A stretch of DNA of 64,000 nucleotides from an unicellular cyanobacterium SU2 (GTDB taxonomy: Bacteria; Cyanobacteriota; Cyanobacteriia; Cyanobacteriales; Microcystaceae). The stretch covers positions 62,001-126,000 of the forward strand of contig NEED01000082.1 in NCBI GenBank assembly GCA_002110465.1, written 5' to 3'. The position numbers and the translations under genes were made by a program. Within the stretch, counting starts at the first letter, position 1, and the number at the start of each line of letters is the position of its first letter. The notes under the pieces were generated by a model, which was given only the letters and a program-made list of their open reading frames with translations, had not been told where the DNA came from and searched no databases. Shown here one piece after another: positions 53,742-61,996 of the stretch.

Positions 53742-54154
53742 TGTTTTATTTTGAGTTAAAGTCTTTTGAAGAAAGTCCAAGGAAAATAAGTAAGTTATCC
53801 GCTAGTTTATCATAAATAATAAAAGTCAATTTTTTCTCTATATTTCTTTCTTTTAAGATACGATATATAAGAAAGTTAAATCTTTTAAAAATAAGGTTAA
53901 TCTGATTCTATAAAATTCATCATAAAACTTAACAGTTCTATTGTCTCTAAAGAAAGTATTAATCATTCTTGTCACTAAGTTCCTCAGATAATATTAAACC
54001 CATAAAATCTTAACGCTTCATTGTTTTGAAGTTAATTTAAGGTTAATCAAATCAACTATTCTAGCTAAGTAATTATATTTACCTAGAAAACAGTTCCAAA
54101 ATTCAACAAGGTGTGATATTTTAGGGGGCAAGCATTCACCTTTTAGTCTTTTTC
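53742..54154. other. Divergent intergenic region between the two sulfatases
   Basis: About 410 nt, very AT-rich. It must hold the promoters of both sulfatases. I see no confident -10/-35 pair and no known sulfur-regulator site. Confidence 0.4.
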
Positions 54155-55807
54155 ATGATGAAATTAATAGAATCTATAGAGGTTAAGCGATCGCTTAAAC
54201 AAATAATAAAAAGTTTATCAGCGATCGCTTTAACTATCATTTTTTTGGTGGTAGATGGCTTAACCTTAAGTCATACTGCCTTAGCACAAACCTATCAACC
54301 CACATCCCCATCAGTGGAAACTATGACCTCCGGTAAACCAAATATAGTGGTTATTTGGGGAGATGATATTGGGCAAAGTGATCTGAGCATCTTTACTAAA
54401 GGTATGATGGGCTTTAAAACCCCAAATATTGACCGTCTTGCCCAAGAAGGAATGTTATTTACCGATTACTACGGTGAACAAAGTTGTACTGCCGGCCGTT
54501 CTGCCTTTATCACAGGACAAAGCGTTTTTCGCACAGGTTTAAGTAAAGTTGGACTACCGGGGGCTGATCTTGGTTTACAGGAAGAAGATCCCACCATTGC
54601 AGAGATGCTCAAGCCTTTAGGGTATGATACTGCTCAGTTTGGTAAAAACCATTTAGGGGATAAAGATAAATTTTTACCCACTAATCATGGGTTTGATGAA
54701 TTTTACGGCAACTTATACCATTTAAACGCAGAAGAAGAACCCGAACTTCCTGATTATCCTACTCCTGAAGATTTTCCTGAGTTTCGTAAAAGATACGGTC
54801 CTCGCGGCGTTATTCATAGTTTTGCTGATGGACGTATCGAAGATACTGGGCCGTTGACCAAAAAACGCATGGAAACTATTGATGACGACATTGCTAACCG
54901 TTCTGTCGAATACATCAAAAAACACGCCAACGCTGCTGAACCCTTTTTCCTGTGGACCAACTTCACCCATATGCACTTTCGCACCCATACCAAACCCGAA
55001 AGTTTAGGACAAGCAGGACGATGGCAGTCTCCCTATCATGATACGATGATCGACCACGATAAGAATGTCGGTCAAGTTTTAGACGCTTTAGACGAAGCAG
55101 GACTCACTGAGAATACCATCGTTATCTATAGCACCGATAACGGCCCTCATATGAATAGCTGGCCTGATGCTGCTATGACTCCGTTTCGAGGGGAAAAAGA
55201 CACTGGTTGGGAAGGAGCGTTCCGTGTTCCCTTTATGGTTCGTTGGCCAGGACATATTGAACTAGGAACCGTCTCTAATGAAATTATGTCCCATCTCGAC
55301 TGGATGCCGACTTTAGTCGCTGCGGCCGGTGATCCCGATGTTAAGGAAAAACTGCTGAAAGGCTACCGAGTGGGACGGAAAAATTATAAAGTTCACCTCG
55401 ATGGTTATAACTTCTTGCCCTATTTAACCGGAGAAACAGAAGAAAGCCCACGGCGAGACTATTTCTACTTTTCCGACGATGGTGACTTACTCGCTTTGCG
55501 TTACGATAACTGGAAAGTTCATTTCGCCCAGCAACGCACCGAAGGAACTTTGGCCTTGTGGGGTGAACCTTTCGTTAAAACTCGTATTCCTTGGCTGTAT
55601 AACCTACGGACTGACCCTTACGAAAGAGCAACCTTGACCTCTAATACCTATTGGGACTGGTATATCGATCATGCTTATTTATTAGTTCCGGCTCAACGGT
55701 TTGTGGGTGAGTTTCTTGAGACGTTTAAGCAATATCCACCCCGTCAAGAAGCGGCAAGTTTTACCATTGATCAAGTTCTAGAAGAGTTAGTACCACCTCA
55801 TAGCTAG
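54155..55807 (+). CDS. Arylsulfatase, CxAxR class
   Basis: The 550-residue sulfatase has a signal peptide ending near HTALAQ, metal-binding WGDDIGQ (Asp70 and Asp71) and the modification site CTAGR at Cys111 (SCTAGRSAFITGQ). This is the C-x-A-x-R form of the motif, different from the CSPTR of its divergent neighbour. The core is complete (YSTDNGPHMN for a conserved metal site). Exported; dependent on FGE. The substrate is unknown. Confidence 0.92.
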   Translation: MMKLIESIEVKRSLKQIIKSLSAIALTIIFLVVDGLTLSHTALAQTYQPTSPSVETMTSGKPNIVVIWGDDIGQSDLSIFTKGMMGFKTPNIDRLAQEGMLFTDYYGEQSCTAGRSAFITGQSVFRTGLSKVGLPGADLGLQEEDPTIAEMLKPLGYDTAQFGKNHLGDKDKFLPTNHGFDEFYGNLYHLNAEEEPELPDYPTPEDFPEFRKRYGPRGVIHSFADGRIEDTGPLTKKRMETIDDDIANRSVEYIKKHANAAEPFFLWTNFTHMHFRTHTKPESLGQAGRWQSPYHDTMIDHDKNVGQVLDALDEAGLTENTIVIYSTDNGPHMNSWPDAAMTPFRGEKDTGWEGAFRVPFMVRWPGHIELGTVSNEIMSHLDWMPTLVAAAGDPDVKEKLLKGYRVGRKNYKVHLDGYNFLPYLTGETEESPRRDYFYFSDDGDLLALRYDNWKVHFAQQRTEGTLALWGEPFVKTRIPWLYNLRTDPYERATLTSNTYWDWYIDHAYLLVPAQRFVGEFLETFKQYPPRQEAASFTIDQVLEELVPPHS

Positions 55808-55859
55808 TTTTCGATCAATTTTTTGGTAGGGGTCAAAGGATTGCCGATTGTAGATTGTA

Positions 55860-56090
55860 CCCACGACTGAAGTACGTGGGCTTGGGAGGGTTGATTGTAG
55901 ATTTAAGACGGGCGGCTTAAAGGTCGGAATTATTTCCGACCCCGCGCCCTCATTTATTGTTGATTGTTGAGGGAAGATTTTAGATTTACCAATGCCGAAA
56001 TAAATGGCTTGTTCTCATTCAATCTGAAATCTGCAATCTACATTCTCCAATCTTTCTGTCACAGCGTTAGCTTGACGGCGGGAGTGTCAA
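55860..56090 (-). mobile_element. Possible IS200/IS605-derived hairpin element
   Basis: No gene in this 231-nt stretch. It holds a hairpin CCCACG...CGTGGG (55860-55880), a perfect 8-bp hairpin GGTCGGAA-TTAT-TTCCGACC (55922-55941), and on the minus strand TGACACTCCCGCCGTC near 56076-56090. From memory, the first and last resemble the end hairpins of cyanobacterial IS200/IS605 transposons. It may be a non-autonomous remnant. The call is tentative. Confidence 0.45.
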
Positions 56091-56165
56091 AGTATTAGAT
56101 TAACCAATTGACTTGAGTTAGTCAGATTAATTTTAATATTACCCTGATATTAATCAGCTTCTAAT

Positions 56166-59100
56166 ATGAATAGCAATCTATTACTAGAAATTATAAATTT
56201 TTGGTCTAATTTAATTGAATATACTAATATTCTAGAAAAAACTGTTCAAGAACAGACACAAGAACTAACCGATATTAAAGCTCAACTTCATCAAGAAACA
56301 ATCGCTCACCAAAAAACTCAAGAAACTGTAAAAGATTATAAAAATCAATTATATTGCCTCTTTGAGAAGACTTTTCAATTTATAGGATTACTACAACCTG
56401 ATGGTATCTTAGTTGAAGCTAACCAGACAGCCCTAGATTTTGGGGGATTAACTCGAGAGGATGTGATCGGTAAACCCTTCTGGGAAGTACGTTGGTGGAC
56501 TATTTCCTCAGAAACCCAAGAAACCCTTAAACAAGCTATTGCACAAGCTGCTAGGGGGGAATTTGTGCGCTATCAAATGGATGTATTAGGGGCAGGCGAT
56601 CGCGTCATTACTATTGACTTTTCTCTGACTCCAATTACAGATGACACCGGACAAGTTATCTTTCTCATTGCTGAAGGGCACAATATCAATGATATGCAGC
56701 TTAGAGAACGAATGCAAGCTATTTTTGACGCAAGTTTCGATGGGATTGCTATTGTTGATGATTATGGACAGTATCTCGAAGTTAATCCCGCTATCTGTCA
56801 GCTATTGGGAGTAGAGCGATCGCAACTCATTGGGCAAAACTTCGCACATTTTGTAGCACCCGATCACGATTTTCAGCCGATCTGGGACAACTTTCAACAT
56901 CAAAAAGAATTAAGTCACCTCTTACCTGTATTAAATACTGATGGGAATTGTCGATATACTGAATGCTTAGCTAAAGCTAATGTTCTTCAGGGCCAACACT
57001 TGATTATTTTACGAGATATCATTGAACTTCGAGACGAAGAAAGGCGATTAAAGTTAGCACAGGAACGACTAAACTACTTACTTAATAACAGTCCTGCCGT
57101 GATTTATTCTTGTCTTCTGACAGAAAATTTTGAGACCAGCTTTATTAGTGATAATGTTACTGAAATACTTGGTTATCAAAAGGAAGAATTTATCCAAGAT
57201 CCTGATTTTTGGGTTAATCATCTTCATCCCGATGAAAGAGAATCAATTCTTCACCAAATACATCAGATCTCAGAACAAACTCCGATAACTGTTCAATACC
57301 GCTTTCGCAAAAAAGATGGAACCTATCAATGGATTCAAGATTGCATGAAGTTAATGGTAAATTGCCAAAGTAATTCCCTAGAAATTATTGGCTATTTTAT
57401 TGATGTTAATGATTATAAAAAAGCTCAAGAAGCGTTACGCTTAAGTGAGGAACGTTTACAGTTAGCTCTAGAAGCTTCTGGTGATGGACTGTGGGACTGG
57501 AATATTAGCACTGATGAGGCTTATTTAAGTTCTCGCTGGTTAAAAATGCTAGGCTACGATGTTAATGAAACTCCAATTAGTTTCAGGACTTGGAAAAGTC
57601 TGATTCATCCTGAAGATAAACCTAGGGTAATGGAGATTTTCAATTCCCACTTAAAAGATAATTCAGTTCCTTATGATTTTGACTATCGAGTCCGAACCAA
57701 ATCTGGTTATTGGAAATGGATCAGCAATTATGGTAAGGTCGTTGCTTGGGATCAAAATGGTAATCCTGTGCGGATGGTAGGAATTCATAAAGATATTAGC
57801 GATCGCAAATTAACAGAAGAAACTTTACAAGAAAATGAGCGGCAACTTAGGCAATTTTTGGAAGCAATACCTATGGCAATTATTGTTCTCGATAACACAA
57901 GAAAATTGTCTTATGTTAACTCAATGGCAAGTGCAATACTAGGCAAATCATTAAAACCAGAACTTAGAACAGACGAAGTTTCCCAATTTTATCAAATTTA
58001 TCAAGCAGGAACTAACCAGCTTTATGACCCAGAAAATTTACTAGGAGCTAGAGCATTACAAGGAGAAAATACCTATAAAGATGATATTGAAATTCGCCGA
58101 GACAACAAAATTATTGCCATCGAAGCTTGGGGAAAACCTATTTTTGATAATGAGGGGAATGTAGTTTATGGTTTGGTAGTTGGGAATGATATTACTGAAC
58201 GGAAAAAAGCTGAAAAAACTTTACAAGAAAGTGAGCAGCAACTTAGGCAATTTTTAGAGGGGATACCATTAGGGGTGAGTGTTGTGAATAAGAATGGAGA
58301 TATTGTTTACAAAAATTATACTTCCAAAAAATTAGTAAAAGTACCAAAAGTTGATGAACTAAAACCAGAAAATTTTAGTAAAGTTTGTCACTTATATCAG
58401 GCAGAAAATCATGAATTTTATCCTTGGCCAAACTTACCTGTTGTTAAAGCATTAATGGGAGAACATAGTTACGCTAATGATATATTAGTTCGCCACGATG
58501 ATAAATTCATTTATACTGAATCTTGGGGAACTCCAATTTTTGATAGCGAGGGGAATGTGGCTTACGGTTTGGTGGTTTGTAATGATATTACTGAACGTAG
58601 AAAGGCTGAAGAAATTTTACAAGAAAATGAGCAGCAACTTAGGAAATTTTTAGGGGAGATGCCACTAGCAGTTAGTGTCTTCAATAAAGATGGAAAATGT
58701 ATCTATACAAACGAATTGGCTAAAAAGTTATTTAAAACATCAGGCTTGAAGACAATTCCACTAGAAAAATCAAGCGAAATTTTGCATTTATATAAAAGAG
58801 GAACTGATGAATTTTACCCCTGGAAAGATGTTCCTATTGTCCAATCATTAAAAGGAAAAAATGTCCATACCACTGATGTAGAAATTCGTAAAGAAGAACA
58901 AATTATTAACCTGGAATGTTGGGGAACTCCTATTTTTGATAGTGAGGGTGATGTGATTTATGCTGTGGTGGTTTGTAATGACATCACTGAACGAAAAAAA
59001 GCAGAAAAAATTCGTTTAGCTTTAGAAAAACAAAAAGACATTAGTCAAATACAATCACAGTTCTTTTCTATGGCTTCCCATGAATTAAGAACCCCCTTAA

Positions 59101-59753
59101 CTGGTATTATTATGATATCTCAATTACTATTATCAGAAACAGCTAAACAATGGGCAGAAGATAAAAAAATCAGAAAGCTAAAACAAATTGAATCCTCAGC
59201 TAACAAGATTAAATATATTCTTGAGAAAGTTTTTGTGATTAATAAAGCTGAAACTGGAAATCTAGACTTTAATCCTCAACCCTTAGCTCTTAGAGAATTT
59301 TGTCAAGGATTAATGGAAGAAATTCGACTTCAGATAACGACAAAACACATCCTTAATTTTGTCATTAAAACTCAGTTAGATACAATTGTTGGCGATCAAA
59401 TATTACTCAATTTGAGTTTAACGAATCTTCTCGGTAATGCTATAAAATATTCTCCTAATGGAGGAAAAATTAGTCTACAGGTGACGGAGCAAACAGAATC
59501 TTTCATCTTTGAAATTCAAGATCAAGGAATGGGAATTGATTTGTCAGAAAATCCTGATCTTTTTGCTCCTTTTTATCGAGGGAGAAATGTAGAGAATATT
59601 ATGGGTTCAGGACTGGGATTAACGGTGGTTAAAAAATGCGTCGATAGACATGGAGGAATGATTACTGTAACCAGTGAAATTGGAGTCGGTACAACCTTTA
59701 TTGTTAGTTTTCCTAAAACTCCTTTTTTAGATAATGAAACCCATAGGGAATGA
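56166..59753 (+). CDS. Multi-PAS sensor histidine kinase
   Basis: The 1195-residue protein has a short N-terminal coiled coil, at least six PAS/PAC domains between residues 60 and 945, a HisKA domain with phospho-His 972 (SMASHELRTPLTG) and an HATPase (LTNLLGNAIKYSPNGG, GSGLGLTVVKKC). No membrane helix is seen, so it probably senses a cytoplasmic cue. Three of the PAS domains are equal 132-codon units. No response regulator follows, so it is an orphan kinase. Confidence 0.92.
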   Translation: MNSNLLLEIINFWSNLIEYTNILEKTVQEQTQELTDIKAQLHQETIAHQKTQETVKDYKNQLYCLFEKTFQFIGLLQPDGILVEANQTALDFGGLTREDVIGKPFWEVRWWTISSETQETLKQAIAQAARGEFVRYQMDVLGAGDRVITIDFSLTPITDDTGQVIFLIAEGHNINDMQLRERMQAIFDASFDGIAIVDDYGQYLEVNPAICQLLGVERSQLIGQNFAHFVAPDHDFQPIWDNFQHQKELSHLLPVLNTDGNCRYTECLAKANVLQGQHLIILRDIIELRDEERRLKLAQERLNYLLNNSPAVIYSCLLTENFETSFISDNVTEILGYQKEEFIQDPDFWVNHLHPDERESILHQIHQISEQTPITVQYRFRKKDGTYQWIQDCMKLMVNCQSNSLEIIGYFIDVNDYKKAQEALRLSEERLQLALEASGDGLWDWNISTDEAYLSSRWLKMLGYDVNETPISFRTWKSLIHPEDKPRVMEIFNSHLKDNSVPYDFDYRVRTKSGYWKWISNYGKVVAWDQNGNPVRMVGIHKDISDRKLTEETLQENERQLRQFLEAIPMAIIVLDNTRKLSYVNSMASAILGKSLKPELRTDEVSQFYQIYQAGTNQLYDPENLLGARALQGENTYKDDIEIRRDNKIIAIEAWGKPIFDNEGNVVYGLVVGNDITERKKAEKTLQESEQQLRQFLEGIPLGVSVVNKNGDIVYKNYTSKKLVKVPKVDELKPENFSKVCHLYQAENHEFYPWPNLPVVKALMGEHSYANDILVRHDDKFIYTESWGTPIFDSEGNVAYGLVVCNDITERRKAEEILQENEQQLRKFLGEMPLAVSVFNKDGKCIYTNELAKKLFKTSGLKTIPLEKSSEILHLYKRGTDEFYPWKDVPIVQSLKGKNVHTTDVEIRKEEQIINLECWGTPIFDSEGDVIYAVVVCNDITERKKAEKIRLALEKQKDISQIQSQFFSMASHELRTPLTGIIMISQLLLSETAKQWAEDKKIRKLKQIESSANKIKYILEKVFVINKAETGNLDFNPQPLALREFCQGLMEEIRLQITTKHILNFVIKTQLDTIVGDQILLNLSLTNLLGNAIKYSPNGGKISLQVTEQTESFIFEIQDQGMGIDLSENPDLFAPFYRGRNVENIMGSGLGLTVVKKCVDRHGGMITVTSEIGVGTTFIVSFPKTPFLDNETHRE
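57824..59011 (+). repeat. Three tandem 396-nt PAS repeat units
   Basis: Marker words (for example CTTTACAAGAAA and ACTGAACG) recur at spacings of exactly 396 nt: 58194, 58590 and 58986 for the latter. The units encode successive PAS domains starting QLRQFLE or QLRKFLG and ending DITER, with diverged middles. Confidence 0.85.
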
Positions 59754-60115
59754 TCAGAGTTTCTTCTGATGATACAAAATCCACGTTACAAATTAGGATA
59801 AATACTTTTGTGTATTTTTTGTTCATTTTTTCAAAGTTCGTAGTAAGGACTTTAGTCCTATCGCAGCAGTCCTCAAGAACTCACTACAAACATAAAATTA
59901 ATTTTGCTTACCTACTTAAAACTGTGTCAATCTTGAGAACTGGAGTTTTATTATTTTCACAATATCTGTTCCCCGTTCCCTGTTCCCCATCTTCAAAAAC
60001 TACTGTTTTCAACATAGACGCATTTTATCTGATAAACTAATCGATTTTCAACATGAATTTGTCTTGACCAATATCCTGACAAATTGGTTTTACAGAAAGC
60101 GTCACAATTTCGGAA
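59754..60115. other. Intergenic region with dispersed repeat
   Basis: A 96-codon frame at the start of this gap has no protein-like character. The element at 59836-59891 has imperfect inverted ends (GTTCGTAGT and ACTACAAAC) with inner AGGACTTTAGTCCT, and is related to repeats at 16617 and 17435. The remainder shows nothing further. Confidence 0.5.
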
Positions 60116-60652
60116 TTAACTTAGTTTTTGAGTATTTGTTACTAAACTCATAGCAAAGCGATCAAAGCGTTCCGATAATTTTTCATCGAGTAACTTTCCT
60201 TCGTCATTAAATGCTTGCCACGCCTGTCCAATAGCAATTTGTTCAGGAATTACCCATCCATGCACCCATCTCATAATTAATCTTAAATCATTGAGCGCAT
60301 TACTATTAGGTTGACCTCCTAATACACTAATTAAACCCGTGACTTTCCCCGATAATTCATCAAAACTCATTAAGTCTAAAGCATTTTTGATAACTCCACT
60401 GACACCACCATGATATTCTGGGGTCGCCAATATTAATCCATCGGCTGCTTTCACAGTTTGACGTAATTTCTCCACATCGGGATAGTCGGGATATTCTTTT
60501 TCCCCATTACAAAACGGTAGGGTCATGGTACGTAAGTCCAGAAATTCCACTTCCCCCCCTAATGCTTCTACCCTTGTTATTGCTATTTTAATCGCTTTTG
60601 CACTATAGGAATTGTCACGTAAACTTCCATTGATTGCAGCAAATTTTACCAT
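60116..60652 (-). CDS. NADPH-dependent FMN reductase
   Basis: ATG 60652 (MVKFAAINGSLRDNSYS) gives 178 residues with a flavodoxin-like fold: GSLRDNS binds the FMN phosphate, TPEYHGGVSGVIKNALD is the family signature and the sequence ends after a helical C-terminus. Such enzymes reduce free flavin or quinones. The frame extending to 60679 adds non-conserved residues. Confidence 0.9.
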   Translation of the reverse strand: MVKFAAINGSLRDNSYSAKAIKIAITRVEALGGEVEFLDLRTMTLPFCNGEKEYPDYPDVEKLRQTVKAADGLILATPEYHGGVSGVIKNALDLMSFDELSGKVTGLISVLGGQPNSNALNDLRLIMRWVHGWVIPEQIAIGQAWQAFNDEGKLLDEKLSERFDRFAMSLVTNTQKLS

Positions 60653-60815
60653 AGTTTTCACCCTGAATATTAAATCCATAAAATAAGGTTTTATTTGATC
60701 TTAAATATACAACAATTTTGCTAATTTTCAAACACATATTGAGCATAAATTATAGACTTTAATCCTCAAAAGTCAACCTTGAAAAATAAAGTCCACCGAC
60801 CCGAACTGATGAATT

Positions 60816-60833
60816 AGGCTGTGTAGACAGCCT
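60816..60833. repeat. Small hairpin after the ABC binding protein gene
   Basis: A 7-bp stem (AGGCTGT pairing with ACAGCCT, loop GTAG) lies 50 nt past the stop of the minus-strand binding protein gene. It has no T-run on that strand, so its role as a terminator is unclear. Confidence 0.35.
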
Positions 60834-60884
60834 TAGCTTTTATATCATCAGAATTAAGTCTGTATTTTAAGGATTAATCTTGCT

Positions 60885-61784
60885 TTAATAACGAATCAGG
60901 GGTATCCATTCATAACTGTTAACAATACCTTGGAAATAATCATTAATCGCTTCCCGTGAGTAGGGAGTAACTCCGGTTTCTTCATCAAACCATTTTTCAT
61001 AAATTGCTACCATTTTGGGTTGATCGCTGACAATTCCTTCCATGAATTTGACTAAACTATAATTAACCATATTACGCCACGCTGATTCATCTTGGGGAAC
61101 CATACAAGCATAAGATTCATAGACATACGGAAATTCTGGAACTACTTCTAAGGCACTAGGATTCTTTGATTCTTTCTTTAATCCTTCTAGGATAATACCA
61201 TCACTAGCAAAGGCATCTATTGTTCCTGCTTCTAGTTTTTTTAACCCATCATTACGGTCTTTTACGATTACTAATTTAGCCGCAGGTTGTTGTTGTTTAA
61301 TCGCCTGTTCATTGGTGGTTTTCGGGATCACTCCTACTTTACGACCCGCCAGCGTATCAATGGTTCCTAGTCCGCTATCTTTTTTAACTAAAATTTTAGT
61401 TCCACTAGCAAAATAACTCACGGTAAAATCTACCATTTGGTTTCGTTGCCAAGTGAAAGTTGTCGAAGCGCATTCAAGATCGATTTTTCCATTTTTAATA
61501 AAATCAAAGCGATTCTTAGGCGTTACTTCTACCAAATTAAGCTTAATAGGTTTCCCTAATTTTTGTTCCACATCTTGACGAATTAATTCGAGAATATCCA
61601 GAGAATATCCAACCCATTCTCCTTGTTCATTAACATAACCAAATGGGATAGCATCTTTACGAGTTCCGGCGGTAATTACTCCAGTTTGTCTGATTTTTTC
61701 TAAAACTCTACTTGCCCAAACGGGAGATTGGCAAGTTGTAATAAAAAGTAAGCTTAATACGATTAACGCTAATTTTTTCCCCAT
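60885..61784 (-). CDS. ABC transporter substrate-binding protein, amino-acid type
   Basis: The 299-residue protein has a signal peptide (LALIVLSLLFITTCQSPVWA) and the family 3 solute-binding fold: ITAGTRKDAIPFGYVNEQGEWVG, the DLECASTTFTW loop, and RKVGVIPKTTNEQA. The Cys at about 18 does not clearly form a lipobox. The ligand is probably a polar amino acid. No permease or ATPase gene adjoins it, so it must use a transporter encoded elsewhere. Confidence 0.88.
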   Translation of the reverse strand: MGKKLALIVLSLLFITTCQSPVWASRVLEKIRQTGVITAGTRKDAIPFGYVNEQGEWVGYSLDILELIRQDVEQKLGKPIKLNLVEVTPKNRFDFIKNGKIDLECASTTFTWQRNQMVDFTVSYFASGTKILVKKDSGLGTIDTLAGRKVGVIPKTTNEQAIKQQQPAAKLVIVKDRNDGLKKLEAGTIDAFASDGIILEGLKKESKNPSALEVVPEFPYVYESYACMVPQDESAWRNMVNYSLVKFMEGIVSDQPKMVAIYEKWFDEETGVTPYSREAINDYFQGIVNSYEWIPLIRY

Positions 61785-61996
61785 CGTTTCCTTCCTGCAA
61801 TGATTTTATTTCATAGACTGACATAAAAGAATCTATGTTTCGCAGAAGTTGGGCTACCAAAAAATAAGAGTATAACTTATATTAGTCGTAAGATTGACTT
61901 TAAATGTTCCCCTTGCTTGTAATAAAGTGATAGTGATCTAACGAGCCAAGTGTGTTAACTTATTGAGTAAACTTGCTGAGTTGTGCCTAGGCAAAC

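Noticed and set aside
59750-60040. ORF of 96 codons after the PAS kinase
   Set aside because: It overlaps the kinase stop, crosses a dispersed repeat and has no protein-like composition.
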